Below the pieces are notes generated by a model that was given only the letters and a program-made list of their open reading frames with translations, did no database searches and was not told where the DNA came from. Both the position numbers and the translations under genes were made by a program. A stretch of 64,000 nucleotides of DNA from Actinernus sp. WN-2022 (lineage: Eukaryota > Cnidaria > Anthozoa > Actiniaria > Actinernidae), in contig JAOWCC010001589.1 of NCBI GenBank assembly GCA_030867875.1, positions 78,701,537-78,765,536 of the forward strand. Reading direction: 5' to 3'. Each line of letters opens with the position of its first letter. The stretch's first letter is position 1. Shown here in pieces: positions 11,048 to 21,200 of this stretch.

Positions 11048-13096
11048 TCATGCTACCTTAAATGGTAGATTCCCATCTGCAGGAAACTTGTCTAAACAGC
11101 CATGGAAAAGAGGATATTTACAGGGTAGAAATCGACCGGGTTTATACCGACTCCAGCTGGATCCCATCCCCCCTACCTGCAGCCAGCTCTGTGAGTGTTT
11201 TAATATATCTAATCCATATCGATTACGTGCAAATAAACCCGGATTAAACATACAGTTAACCCAGTAATTATTCATAAGGACCTTCGTATAGTACACCGGA
11301 TTGTGCAACTCTGGCGGCAAGAAATGGGAACCAGACATTGACGTCCATCCGTTGATCTCAGTATAAATATCAGGGCTATGGTATACTAGGTATCCTTTAC
11401 GGTTCTTTAGTATGGTACCGTTGATATCCCACTTGGGCTTGGAGTAGCCATTGAGATTGAAGCCATGCTGTCGAAAATACTCCTGGAATGACCTCACGAA
11501 TGTAAAATTGTTCGATAACATTGACAAATCACCATCTAAATCCCACGGGATTAATCCGCTGAATTTGACCGCTCCTAGAACCGATCCGGCATCAAGCTCG
11601 TATTGAACATTCCGCTCGATACAAAAGTCGTGGAAGAACTTCATCGCTTTACCGTACTGCTCTAAACAACAAATAGGCATCAGAGCGTACTTAGTGACGC
11701 TTGTTCGACACCTATACGAGATATCGGCGCATGAGAACGAGTGTTTTATGCCACCCGGAAGTAGAATCCGCGCAAATATCCACTTGGCAGAGAAAAATCG
11801 CCAGACCTTTGAATCGTTTTGTTTTGTCTCTGAAGAATAATCAGTCGTAATATACATGACATCGGGACAGTTCATTACCAGGTAGCCAGTCTCTAGTACT
11901 CGTAAAAAGAAATCCTCGAAGACAACTTCCTTTGGGAGTTTTTCCCCAAACTCCGCGGACTTGAGAATCTGTGTTTTGGAAACGAAAGGTCCTTCTAAAT
12001 CGTCGCAGAACATGCAAGATCTAGTAGAATAGTAATATCCTTCCTCATATTCTAGTACATAATTCTTCTTCTTCGTTTGCCGGCACCCCACCCTCCAATG
12101 GCCGGTCCAGTTACGAAAAGCTCCACCCACTACCCCAACGTGTTCTAGTTGACTGATCATGCGGATTTGTCTCAAGACGCGCGCGGTCCACGTGAAGTGA
12201 ACCACATCGCGCGCGACTAGCGTGTAAGGCGTCCGCACCATGGACACCAACTGGTTCCAGACTTTACCAAGTCTGCTTCCTGGTTTGACTTTAATAGCGG
12301 TGACATTCTTGTACTTATTGGCAGTTTCTTCGATTTGTGTGTTCTTTGGCGCTATGTATACTTGAACACCAGGGTAGGTCTCGTTTATCCCTCGCAGTAC
12401 CATCTCCACGTGCCTCTCATAAGGCTCGGGATATTCCACAGTGTTCAGCAGAATCGTGAGCACCTCTGGAAGCGGCCTGACATTGGTACAGTTAGCGGTA
12501 ACCCAACCGAATTGAAAGAATGGATAGCCTTTTTTTTCTCCGAGATACTTCTCTGGGCAAACGTCTACCGGTTCGTCCAAGTCCAATGGAGGATCTTCCT
12601 GAACTACCTCGATAACTTTGCTGTGTTTATAACTCTTGTCCAGTTCCTCCATTATGGCCTCTAATTTTAACAGTATATAAGCCGTAGGACTTGTCTTCTT
12701 CCTGAGTGCGTTCTTTAGTTCAATATGAATATCAGCAAGCTTCCTGTTGAGTTCTCGTTTGAAAGGTAAAAAGGTGGTATATCGTGGTGGACAGGATTTA
12801 GGGGTGGGGCATGAGCCAGGTATGACCTCACAGACACACGGAGCAGAAGTAACGCACGGTGGGCACTTACAAGGGATTTGGTTTGGAGCAGTGTTAAGAT
12901 AGCTACTATTCCAGCTCTGTATTCTGTCGTATATACCTTGCATTGTTGGAAACCTGATAGAAGGAACGATGCTTCCAGAGCCTATCATTCCCACCATACA
13001 GAGTACGACAAGAATTATACAAGCACAGAAAAGGAAAAACAAAGTTCTCCGGCGTTTGGCTACTGTACTGGACGGCGCGAGGGATGAAGACATCAT
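11048..13096 (-). CDS. LicD/fukutin-related-type type II membrane protein (putative glycan phosphotransferase)
   Basis: One uninterrupted exon of 682 codons. Residues about 17-42 form one hydrophobic segment after a basic KRRR, so the protein is predicted as a type II Golgi/ER membrane protein. A Cys/Pro-rich stem follows (about 70-110). Residues about 210-430 look like a glycosyltransferase-like stem domain (for example VGVVGGAFRNWTGHW, EDFFLRVLETGY). The C-terminal part carries the LicD-family core LDAGSVLGAVKFSGLIPWD followed by LDGDL, the acidic metal-binding motif. LicD, fukutin and FKRP transfer phosphorylated alditols or choline to glycans; FKRP adds ribitol phosphate to alpha-dystroglycan. 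This protein is longer than FKRP (about 495 residues), so orthology is uncertain and the substrate unknown. A good acceptor (TTATTTTCAG) 16 bases before the ATG suggests a non-coding first exon upstream. Confidence 0.88.
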   Translation of the reverse strand: MMSSSLAPSSTVAKRRRTLFFLFCACIILVVLCMVGMIGSGSIVPSIRFPTMQGIYDRIQSWNSSYLNTAPNQIPCKCPPCVTSAPCVCEVIPGSCPTPKSCPPRYTTFLPFKRELNRKLADIHIELKNALRKKTSPTAYILLKLEAIMEELDKSYKHSKVIEVVQEDPPLDLDEPVDVCPEKYLGEKKGYPFFQFGWVTANCTNVRPLPEVLTILLNTVEYPEPYERHVEMVLRGINETYPGVQVYIAPKNTQIEETANKYKNVTAIKVKPGSRLGKVWNQLVSMVRTPYTLVARDVVHFTWTARVLRQIRMISQLEHVGVVGGAFRNWTGHWRVGCRQTKKKNYVLEYEEGYYYSTRSCMFCDDLEGPFVSKTQILKSAEFGEKLPKEVVFEDFFLRVLETGYLVMNCPDVMYITTDYSSETKQNDSKVWRFFSAKWIFARILLPGGIKHSFSCADISYRCRTSVTKYALMPICCLEQYGKAMKFFHDFCIERNVQYELDAGSVLGAVKFSGLIPWDLDGDLSMLSNNFTFVRSFQEYFRQHGFNLNGYSKPKWDINGTILKNRKGYLVYHSPDIYTEINGWTSMSGSHFLPPELHNPVYYTKVLMNNYWVNCMFNPGLFARNRYGLDILKHSQSWLQVGGMGSSWSRYKPGRFLPCKYPLFHGCLDKFPADGNLPFKVA

Positions 13097-13112
13097 ACTT
13101 TTTATAAGGAAT

Positions 13113-13929
13113 CTGAAAATAAGAAACAGGAAAATAAAATGAGTTTTGTCAAACAGTTGGTAAAATGATGAATATGGAGTGAGTAATTGTTACGACATAA
13201 AAAGCTTCAAAATTTAAATAAAGGTTTAAGACTCAAAACCACGATGACAAAAAATAATTACAAACATATCAGAATCAGATTAAGAAGGAACCGCACAGTT
13301 CTTCTTTTAATTAGATGTTTTATGTGATCTTTGGCGACCTTGTGTCGTGACCAATATAACCAAGAAACAAAACTGATAACATAACGTAAAATTTAAATAG
13401 TGTTATATTGTATTGAGGTTTGATAAACCATCAACGGATGTAACCATATGCTCTCAAATATTGAGAAAAGGAGGTAGTCCTTGATCCTCTTTGTACTGTT
13501 TGATTAAGGCGTTGTTCGTGATTATTCGCGTTGACCTCGGAGCCACAAAGGCCATGTCTCAATAGTGCAGACTGGCCTCTTGGTGTACTATTGATATACT
13601 AGTTTTCATAACTTACACTTACTTTTGTCAATCTTTTATAATTACACTCAGCTAATGAGTCAGTTACATCATATTATATTAGCTCTACATTTGTTCTTAA
13701 CCAATCAAATTGTAATAGTGATTGATAAGTGTCACTCAGCGGGAAGCTCTTTGATCAGGTGGTTCTATATAAGGAGCGCCCCAAGTTCTCCTTGGGTGTT
13801 GCAAGTGTTGCACTGAGACGACATGTAGAAGTGAAGCCGAGAATAAAACAAGTCCACTACAAGATCTTGACCCCCGTAGTCGTCGTATTGTGTTGCAGTA
13901 CCACGCCGCAACATAATGAACACAAGGTA
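13113..13929. other. Upstream spacer of the LicD-type gene with a possible solo LTR (about 13580-13916)
   Basis: The interval 13760-13916 has a TATA box (CTATATAAGG), a polyadenylation-like AATAAA about 75 bases later, and an end reading CGCAACA, an arrangement typical of an LTR. I could not find a clean left border or a target duplication, so the solo-LTR call is weak. Any non-coding first exon of the LicD-type gene would lie here or further right. Confidence 0.3.
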
Positions 13930-14193
13930 TATAGGCCGATATGAGCTGACGTCATTGTTTACATTTTGCTATCATTAACATAAGTCATACTTCAAGCTAC
14001 AAATAAACCGACTCAACTATAATAGAAAGAAAACGTCACACTTAGTAATTACCTACATTTTGGGATTAATATGTTGAATAGTTCTTGAGAAAACGGCTTT
14101 TCAAAAGTGCAAAATTTACAAAGAATGCATGGTGTGTTTGTAGCTTGAAGACTTATGCCAATGAGGCAAAACGTCAGATGAAATCGGCCTATA
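13930..14193. mobile_element. MITE with TATAGGCCGAT TIR
   Basis: TATAGGCCGATATGAGCTGA at the left pairs with TCAGATGAAATCGGCCTATA at the right. Pairing continues through ACTTCAAGCTACAAA and its inverse TTTGTAGCTTGAAG. It is non-coding. TA or TATA may be the target, but the palindromic end hides the exact border. Confidence 0.65.
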
Positions 14194-14350
14194 GATAAAA
14201 AAAATAATTCTATGACAAAATAAATGGCATTAAAAGTACTATTCTTTTTCCATTTTGGCCTGTAGCCCAAAGCACTAGCCTATGTTCCAGTGTCTCGAAT
14301 ATGGCATCAATATTTAACAATTATTCACCGAAGTGGAGGTGAATAATTGT

Positions 14351-14539
14351 TTTAGTATATACCACACTCCAGGTGAATAGCCAGCTCCAAATAGTTATTT
14401 TATTTTCTGTAAATTGGGCAAAAACTCGCGCGAGATGATCGCTGCTTTGCTCGGAGGTGAATATGAAATCATATTCACTGTTTGAGTAGCCAATCAGAGC
14501 ACACGAAAAGTGATATTCACTGGTGTGGTATATACTAAA
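14351..14539. mobile_element. MITE with TTTAGTATATACCACAC TIR
   Basis: The 17-base terminus TTTAGTATATACCACAC is exactly inverted at 14523-14539, enclosing 155 bp without coding capacity. Inner GGTGAATA/TATTCAC blocks also pair. Confidence 0.7.
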
Positions 14540-15780
14540 GCCTGATATCGCCCTTCCACCACACAGTAACATAATTTTCAATGGTATAAACACTCAAGCC
14601 AAATTTGTTACTAATTACATAAGAAAACTGTTTTTATATTGTCGACGTGACTCATCTTAATGGTTAATGCTCGCTTTAATTGTACAGTCTCAATTACATA
14701 CAGGCTATGTAGGGTAGCTAAATAGGCTATAGTTTATATCTTCAAGCACGTACTAGCACTATAAACAGTAACCTGTAAAAAATAATGAAATATTTATTAT
14801 TGTCTTTACTATTTATTATTAGTTAGTTCTTCATTATCTGGTAGTTATTTATTTTATAGAAGTTACAAAAAATGAATTTTAACGTAACCTGAAACAACCA
14901 CAGTCCTTCATAGTGGCTGATAAAAGTCATCTAAACCATACCCTGGGTGCCAGAGGTTCTACTGCCCTCTCTAAGCCAAAGTTTAGGATCGACGAGAAGG
15001 CTCTGGCACCCTAGGAGGAAGGAATACGGCTAAAAAAATCGATTGTGGTTTTCTCAGGGTTTAAATTCAGGCGTCCTCAAAAGTATAAAGTGTCCGGCGA
15101 GCTTTAATATTCGGGCTTAGTACAAACAATAAATTTATCTTAACTATACTGTTCACATCGGTAGAGGAGATAAAACATACGAATAAGGATAGAATTTGCT
15201 CGAACTCAACAGAGTGCAGGAGGTTAAGACAACTTCGAGGTACGTTTGTTTACTTTCTGTCGAAAAGAACGCCAACATGGATCAATAATCCTGAAGATCC
15301 CTTAGGAATTAAGACCTGCATTGTATGAGTTAACTTAAGCTCTTGTACACTGAAGTGAATGTTTAGTTTTGTATTCAAACAGCAAGCAAATGCTAAATGC
15401 TCAACAAACTCTAATTGTTTACCGAATTCGCTTCAATTCTCGAGCGCTAAAAACCTCACGATCGATAGAGAAGCCTCCGAATATAATTGAAAATCCAAAG
15501 CACCCACCTTTGAAGAATAATTCTTACAGGAAACCGCCAGAAACTATAATATTTTCAGGAAGAACGAACCACATTCATTCCATGCATGCAAACATGATAA
15601 AGATGAAACTTGAGACGAAGTAATATTTTCTCGCTAATATAATCACAATGCTGGACAGACATTGGTCTCCTACGTCAGGCCAGCACGTGTCCAGTTGTAA
15701 GGCACCAGTCATGGGGGCGCTTACTTTCACTTTAGCAGGAGCCTATTACCAGGAGCATCCATATCCATCTCCCTTGAGTC
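14540..15780. other. Spacer without a supported gene
   Basis: The stretch contains one small hairpin, GGGTGCCAGAG at about 14945 with CTCTGGCACCC at about 15000, probably a MITE relic. A lone 84-codon frame at 15369-15623 has no recognisable motif and no neighbouring exon, so it is not called. Confidence 0.4.
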
Positions 15781-15784
15781 TGTG

Positions 15785-16955
15785 AGTCCGCAAATTATCC
15801 CAGGCCCGCAAATGATCCCTAAAATGGACCGCAAATGATCCCGCTCCGCAAATGATCCCGTGAAAAAAAATGAAATGGCATGGAGTTTTTCCGCTGGATA
15901 GTGGATCTGTACAGGTCCGCAAATGATTATATTCCAAAAATGGGCCGTGATCCCGGCTCGCAAATGATCCCATTGGGGACCACAAATCATACCGCGAAAA
16001 AATATGGAATGGCATGGAATCTGGTCGTTGGATTCAATCAGTTTTAGAAATCAAAATATTCGCATAAAGTTAGTTTTCTATTTCATACAAACGGTATAGT
16101 ACCTACTACAGTGGCTCGTAAGGACCAATTTCTTTTATTTTTCAAATCCTGGGTTAATTCATTATTTTTTTGATGTTTTTTGTTAATAATCCCGAGTTTT
16201 TATAGTTTTTCTTAATCGGGAGTATACTGACTCAAAGTTGAAATTAAAGAAATTAAACTGTTAGGAATAAATAACCCGTAGTATTGTGGCTTGTTTGGCC
16301 CATTCAAAAATTGTTTTTTTTTTTAACTCGAGTCAATATTCTTTCCAACACAAAACTATCTTTTTTGGGGGAAATGAAAATTATTTGCTTTGGAAAAAAG
16401 GAAATATAATTTTTTTAAAGAATTTTTTTTCTTAATCCCGAGTTCCTCAGTAATCCAGATATCATAAACCCGAGTCCTTTGTCGACCGTTCTTATTACCA
16501 GACTGAACCGGTCAGGCTTTTTTTAATCATCGGGTCAATTATTCTGACTCAATTTTGTATCTCATCCTGCTTGTCAGTATCTCCTATTTACAACACACAA
16601 GGAAACAATTCCAAAGCAATACCAAAAGTAATAACAAGCTGTTCACGAGTGTCAATTACAGACACTGCGAAGGCTGTCAAGATTGGACATGTCGCTGACG
16701 ACATACGATTTTTATGGACATGTGTGATCCGGGAATTATAGCAATGAGTGGGCGATAGCGTGACGTCATGGAGATTTTGATGGACATGTTTTAAAGGGGT
16801 TCCCTGCCGGAGCCAATGGTTAAAAATCATTGTATCATTAAAATTTGTTCTTCATTTTTCTTTCATTCATACTTTAGAACTACTATCCAGCGGCAAAACC
16901 CCATGCCATTCCATGTTTTTTCACGGGATCATTTGCGGTCCCCATTGGGGATCAT
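15785..16955. repeat. Inverted-repeat element rich in CGCAAATGATCCC words
   Basis: GCAAATGATCCC or a close variant occurs about six times between 15788 and 15970. The block at 15846-15905, which includes GGCATGGAGTTTTTCCGCTG, is inverted at 16882-16939 (CAGCGGCAAAACCCCATGCC, then GGGATCATTTGCGG twice). This is the layout of a non-autonomous DNA element about 1.17 kb long with repeated subterminal words. No coding frame is convincing. Confidence 0.6.
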
Positions 16956-16980
16956 TTGCGGACCTGTACAGATCAGCGTA

Positions 16981-17144
16981 TGACCGGATTGAGCTATATT
17001 TAGAACAGATCTTCTTACGGGAGTTCTCGTGCCCACACTTTGAGATTCAATAATCCATAGTTAGTACAATGCAGTGTTAGTAAATCACCTCAAAGAACAA
17101 TAGAGTGCACGGAAACATATTCTAAAAATAGCTCAATCCGGTCA
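16981..17144. mobile_element. MITE with TGACCGGATTGAGCTAT TIR and TA duplication
   Basis: TGACCGGATTGAGCTATATT at the left is inverted as AATAGCTCAATCCGGTCA at the right. TA flanks both (16979-16980 and 17145-17146). It is 164 bp and non-coding, and abuts the right end of the CGCAAATGATCCC element. Confidence 0.75.
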
Positions 17145-17827
17145 TATGCTGACTCACGGATAGAGTATATACGGACGCAATGGGCTCCTGACTTTAGAGA
17201 TTCCAAAAAATCTTGACTCCAGGCCTCTCACATGCTCTCTTAAATCGGTCCAAAAATTTGTAACCCCCTGCTAAATGCGAGAACAGAAATCCCCCTCCCC
17301 CCTGAAATAAAAATTACAAGAATACACTTTCCTAAGTTAAGATTTCACAGTCTTTGCAAACATTTCAGTGTTCAAACAGGGCTATCAGTATTTACTGTAT
17401 AAACCAACTAGTGGACTATTACAAATCCTGCATTCTGATTGGCTACCCTACTATAGGTCTATTTGTGATAGCCCATGGTAGAGGAAAACCGCACGCATTT
17501 TCACTTTCAACTTCTATTTGTTTCTTTGTATTATTTTCTACTGTCCGACTAGTTAGTTTATACTAAAACAATTAGACCACTCGGCCTCATGCATGGGCTA
17601 TTGACTCGTAGCCCATTCGGGCTGCAGGTCTAATTGTTAATTATTCGAACAGGCTGGTGTCCAATTAACGACGAGAGGACATAATTATCAAATTAATCCG
17701 CTACGAGGTACTGTCTTGTTTTCATGTCAATAAGGTTTTCGTTGAACATACAGTTGACGTATCTGTATGTTGTTGGTTTTGTCGGCATCAAGTTGTTTAT
17801 AAAATGTAGGATTGCCAGTTAAGTTGT
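17145..17827. other. Spacer left of the assembly gap
   Basis: The interval 17395-17640 holds imperfect inverted segments (ACTAGTGGACTATT..., TTTATACTAAAACAATTAGACC) that look like a decayed MITE. I looked for YIF1 membrane-segment exons here on the minus strand and saw none. Confidence 0.4.
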
Positions 17828-17927
17828 NNNNNNNNNNNNNNNNNNNNNNNNNNNNNNNNNNNNNNNNNNNNNNNNNNNNNNNNNNNNNNNNNNNNNNNNN
17901 NNNNNNNNNNNNNNNNNNNNNNNNNNN
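17828..17927. other. Assembly gap of 100 N
   Basis: Exactly 100 undetermined bases, a usual placeholder for a gap of unknown size. It ends directly against one arm of a hairpin repeat, and the other outer arm is missing. The next YIF1 exons may lie in the unsequenced part. Confidence 0.98.
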
Positions 17928-18043
17928 GTGTGCAAAAAGGGTGTAAGTGATTCTTGATCATGTTCTAAATCAAAGAAATTGAAGGAGAATTTAGAATGTG
18001 ACCAAGAGTCACTTACGCCCTTTTTGCACACAGCCCTTCGATT
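17928..18043. mobile_element. Palindromic MITE, family A, copy 2 (left outer end lost in the gap)
   Basis: GTGTGCAAAAAGGGTGTAAG at the gap edge is inverted at about 18013-18032, with a further ATTTAGAA pairing near the centre. The right outer end GCCCTTCGATTG matches the terminus of the copy at 208-351. Confidence 0.65.
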
Positions 18044-18231
18044 GTGCATTGGGTAAGAATTAGGTTTATAAACTCTTTTAAATTTTCCACATTTTTTAGA
18101 GATTTTCAGACTCCAAGTTGGACATTAAGGAGATTGAATCACAGAAATTTGCTAGTGGAAATTTTGTTCACTCCCAAATTTAAGTTTGCAAGCATTAGTT
18201 TTGAGACCTGTGAAATATAATGTATGTATAC

Positions 18232-21200
18232 CTTGTGTGTATATGGAAAGAGAAGTAGCCCCAACTTCTTAACAACATAAGAAGTATCTACTGCAAAATA
18301 ATATTTTAACTTGGATATGGTGACAAATCTGTCAATCTGCAAGACAAATGGAATACATTAATTACATTTCAGTACATCATATATAACTTCTATAATATAT
18401 ATTTTTAATATGTCATTATCGATGAAATACCAGTGTATATTTCTTACTAAAAAGTGATATTTTCACACGTGAAGATATAAATGATATCTTCACACTTGAA
18501 GATATCACTTTTGAAAATTTGACTGGCTTTTCATAATATAATTATAGCCTTTTTAGGAAGAGATGAAAACTGGTATTTCGATCATCGACAATCGTATATT
18601 AAACAGAACATTACATGGCCGCTTGGAGATACATATTTTATCCTCTTGTGTTGATGAAATATCTTATTCGTTAACTGCACCCACGCGTAAGATATTTCAT
18701 CAACACTCAAAGATAAAATTTGTATCTCCGCGTGGCCATGTAATATCCTCTATATAATATATATTATGGGAGCATCCAAAGAACATGTGATTTTATTGGT
18801 TAAGACCAGTGTACATGATTTTCTATAAATGCATGCATTAAAAGACATGTATACCAGGTCAAATTTTGTTATCATTAATATTGATTCTGTATCAAGTGAA
18901 TTATAGTTGAACAGTACACTATTTCTTGATTTAAGTGTTGCATCTACATGTATGAGCTATAGAGGTTTCTATTTGCAATATGCTAATGATTTGACATAAA
19001 TTTGTGACGTAAATTCAGGAATTTACTTTCATTTCTTTTTTCTTGTGAAAGAAAATATTTTCTGATTTTGACAAAATAATTTTATTTAGTAAAATCACTG
19101 ATATATATAGCCTTCAAAATATAATATAGATGTTTACAAAAGGTCATTCCTAATCTTAAGATCAACACACAAGCACATATGCGGTGGAATGGTTCTAATC
19201 AGCTAGTCTTCTTTATTTACTTTACATCTAGCTTAATAAAACTAGACATTATTTTTGAGTCAGATCAGAACCACGATACTGAATAATCTTGACACATTCA
19301 CTTATAAACAAGACGCTCATTACATATTCAACTAATCTAGCGAAATCTGATTGGCTGGCACTTGACAGCACAACAATAGACAGTGTTTCCTTTCGATTAG
19401 GAACTAATTTCTCTTTTCCTTCGTGCACTTCGCTACGCTTGTTTACTCATCCAAAGAGAAATGACATTTTTTCTCTACCAGTATGTTTTTGTATAATAAA
19501 TGAAGACTGGTTTCACATCACCGGCTTGAATATACAGTTTTATTTAAATATAAACCTCTATAACTCATGGATGCAACACTCAAATCGAGAAATATTCTAC
19601 TAGTATTCAACTATTCACTTAATGTACATTGTAGAATCGATATTGGTAGTGATAAAAATGTTTTACCTGATATACTGTACACTTTAAGCAGGAAAACTGC
19701 ATAAAGATAAAATCATATAAATTATTATGAAAAAAATGGAAGATGATTTTCTTACATGTACAACTGTACAGTATGTCCTACAAAAAATGCACTTTTGAGG
19801 TCTTGAAAAGCTTTTAAATGCACATAAGTAAATCCACAGAATTTCAAGACCTTGAAAGTGCATTATCCTTTATAGAACATGAACTATCTATTAAATCCTC
19901 TGTTGCACTTGTTCTCAATAATTGGCAAGTTTGTATGGACAGATCTAAGCAAAGAACGTTACTGTTCAGAGACACTACCTTGTCGCTTTTACAAAATGAA
20001 CATATTTTCCAGTCTGTACAAATTTTTATCATAGAAACAAATCGCATTACATAATGCAACAGTATTCTGCTTGACTTACTCGCTAATTACGTCCATGTAT
20101 GTAGTTTTCCCATATTGTCTTTTTTAAATTTATAAATGTATAACTGTGTAAGTTTCCTAGATGAGCATTTGCTCTTGAAGCAAACACAGAGAATATATAC
20201 GTGTTTAAAAAAATAAACTCATTTTGTTGAACGAATACTCAGATCAATTTAAGGAATAGAGTTAACTTACAGCTTTATCACGTGAACAGGAAATTGTTCT
20301 GTAGTAATTAATGATTCTCATGGTAAAAATACTGCCATCTTTTTTATATATTATGGAGTTGTCACTTGCACTGCATTTTCTTAATTGATGTCTTCAAAAA
20401 TAAGGAATTGGAAAGTATATCAGAACAATTAACAACTATTAATCACAAGCATTGCTTACATTTTTCTCCATGTATTCTTTTCCTTGTGATGCCATATTTG
20501 TTCCGTACTGGAAAGCCATGTTTGTTACAGGTGCCTGCATGAAGTCTGTTCCAGGGAATGGCATACTGGGTTGGGTTGGCATTTGGTTCTCTTGATCGGC
20601 ACTGGTGTCATCAAACAAAGGAGAGGAGCCATAGCCCCCATGCTGGCTACGCTGGTGGGCTACAGCAGGTGGGTGAACATTTGTTAGAGAATGTGTGGTA
20701 TAATGAATTAAAACCTGTGAAAGTGAATGATTTACTTATTCTCTTACTCAGGGACTGGTCAGAAATTAGCAGGGGGAGGAGATGAAATCAAAAAGCCTAA
20801 AAATATATAACCCTCCCTGGACAATAAGTATGAAATAACTATTTTTACCCTGCCCCCTTTTTCCCTCTCCCCCTATAACCCCCTTTTCAGTTGCCCATTT
20901 TTTATCATGCTCCAATTTTTTTAGACTCAGGGTTAAAACAATTATGACCCTTTATCCACCCTCCCTCCTTTCTCCTCCCCCCCCCCCCCCCCCCCCTACA
21001 AATTTCTGACCAGTCCTTATATTCATTCATACATGTCCAGTTAAAACAAAAAGTGCAAAAAGTGATTCAGCATACATGTACAGTGTTGGTGCAGTAATGA
21101 ATAAAGGGGTTGAAGTAAGGAATATACCTTACTACAACACTAATTAGAAAAGATTCAGCAAGATTTTTCAAAGATTTAGTTCCATGAGTTCCATGAGCAA

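Noticed and set aside
12335..12664. 109-codon plus-strand frame inside the LicD-type gene
   Set aside because: It is the shadow of the long minus-strand coding exon and has no motif of its own.
15785..15980. CRISPR-like array of CGCAAATGATCCC repeats
   Set aside because: Spacing is irregular, the units are short and mismatched, and the host is a eukaryote; the words belong to an inverted-repeat element.
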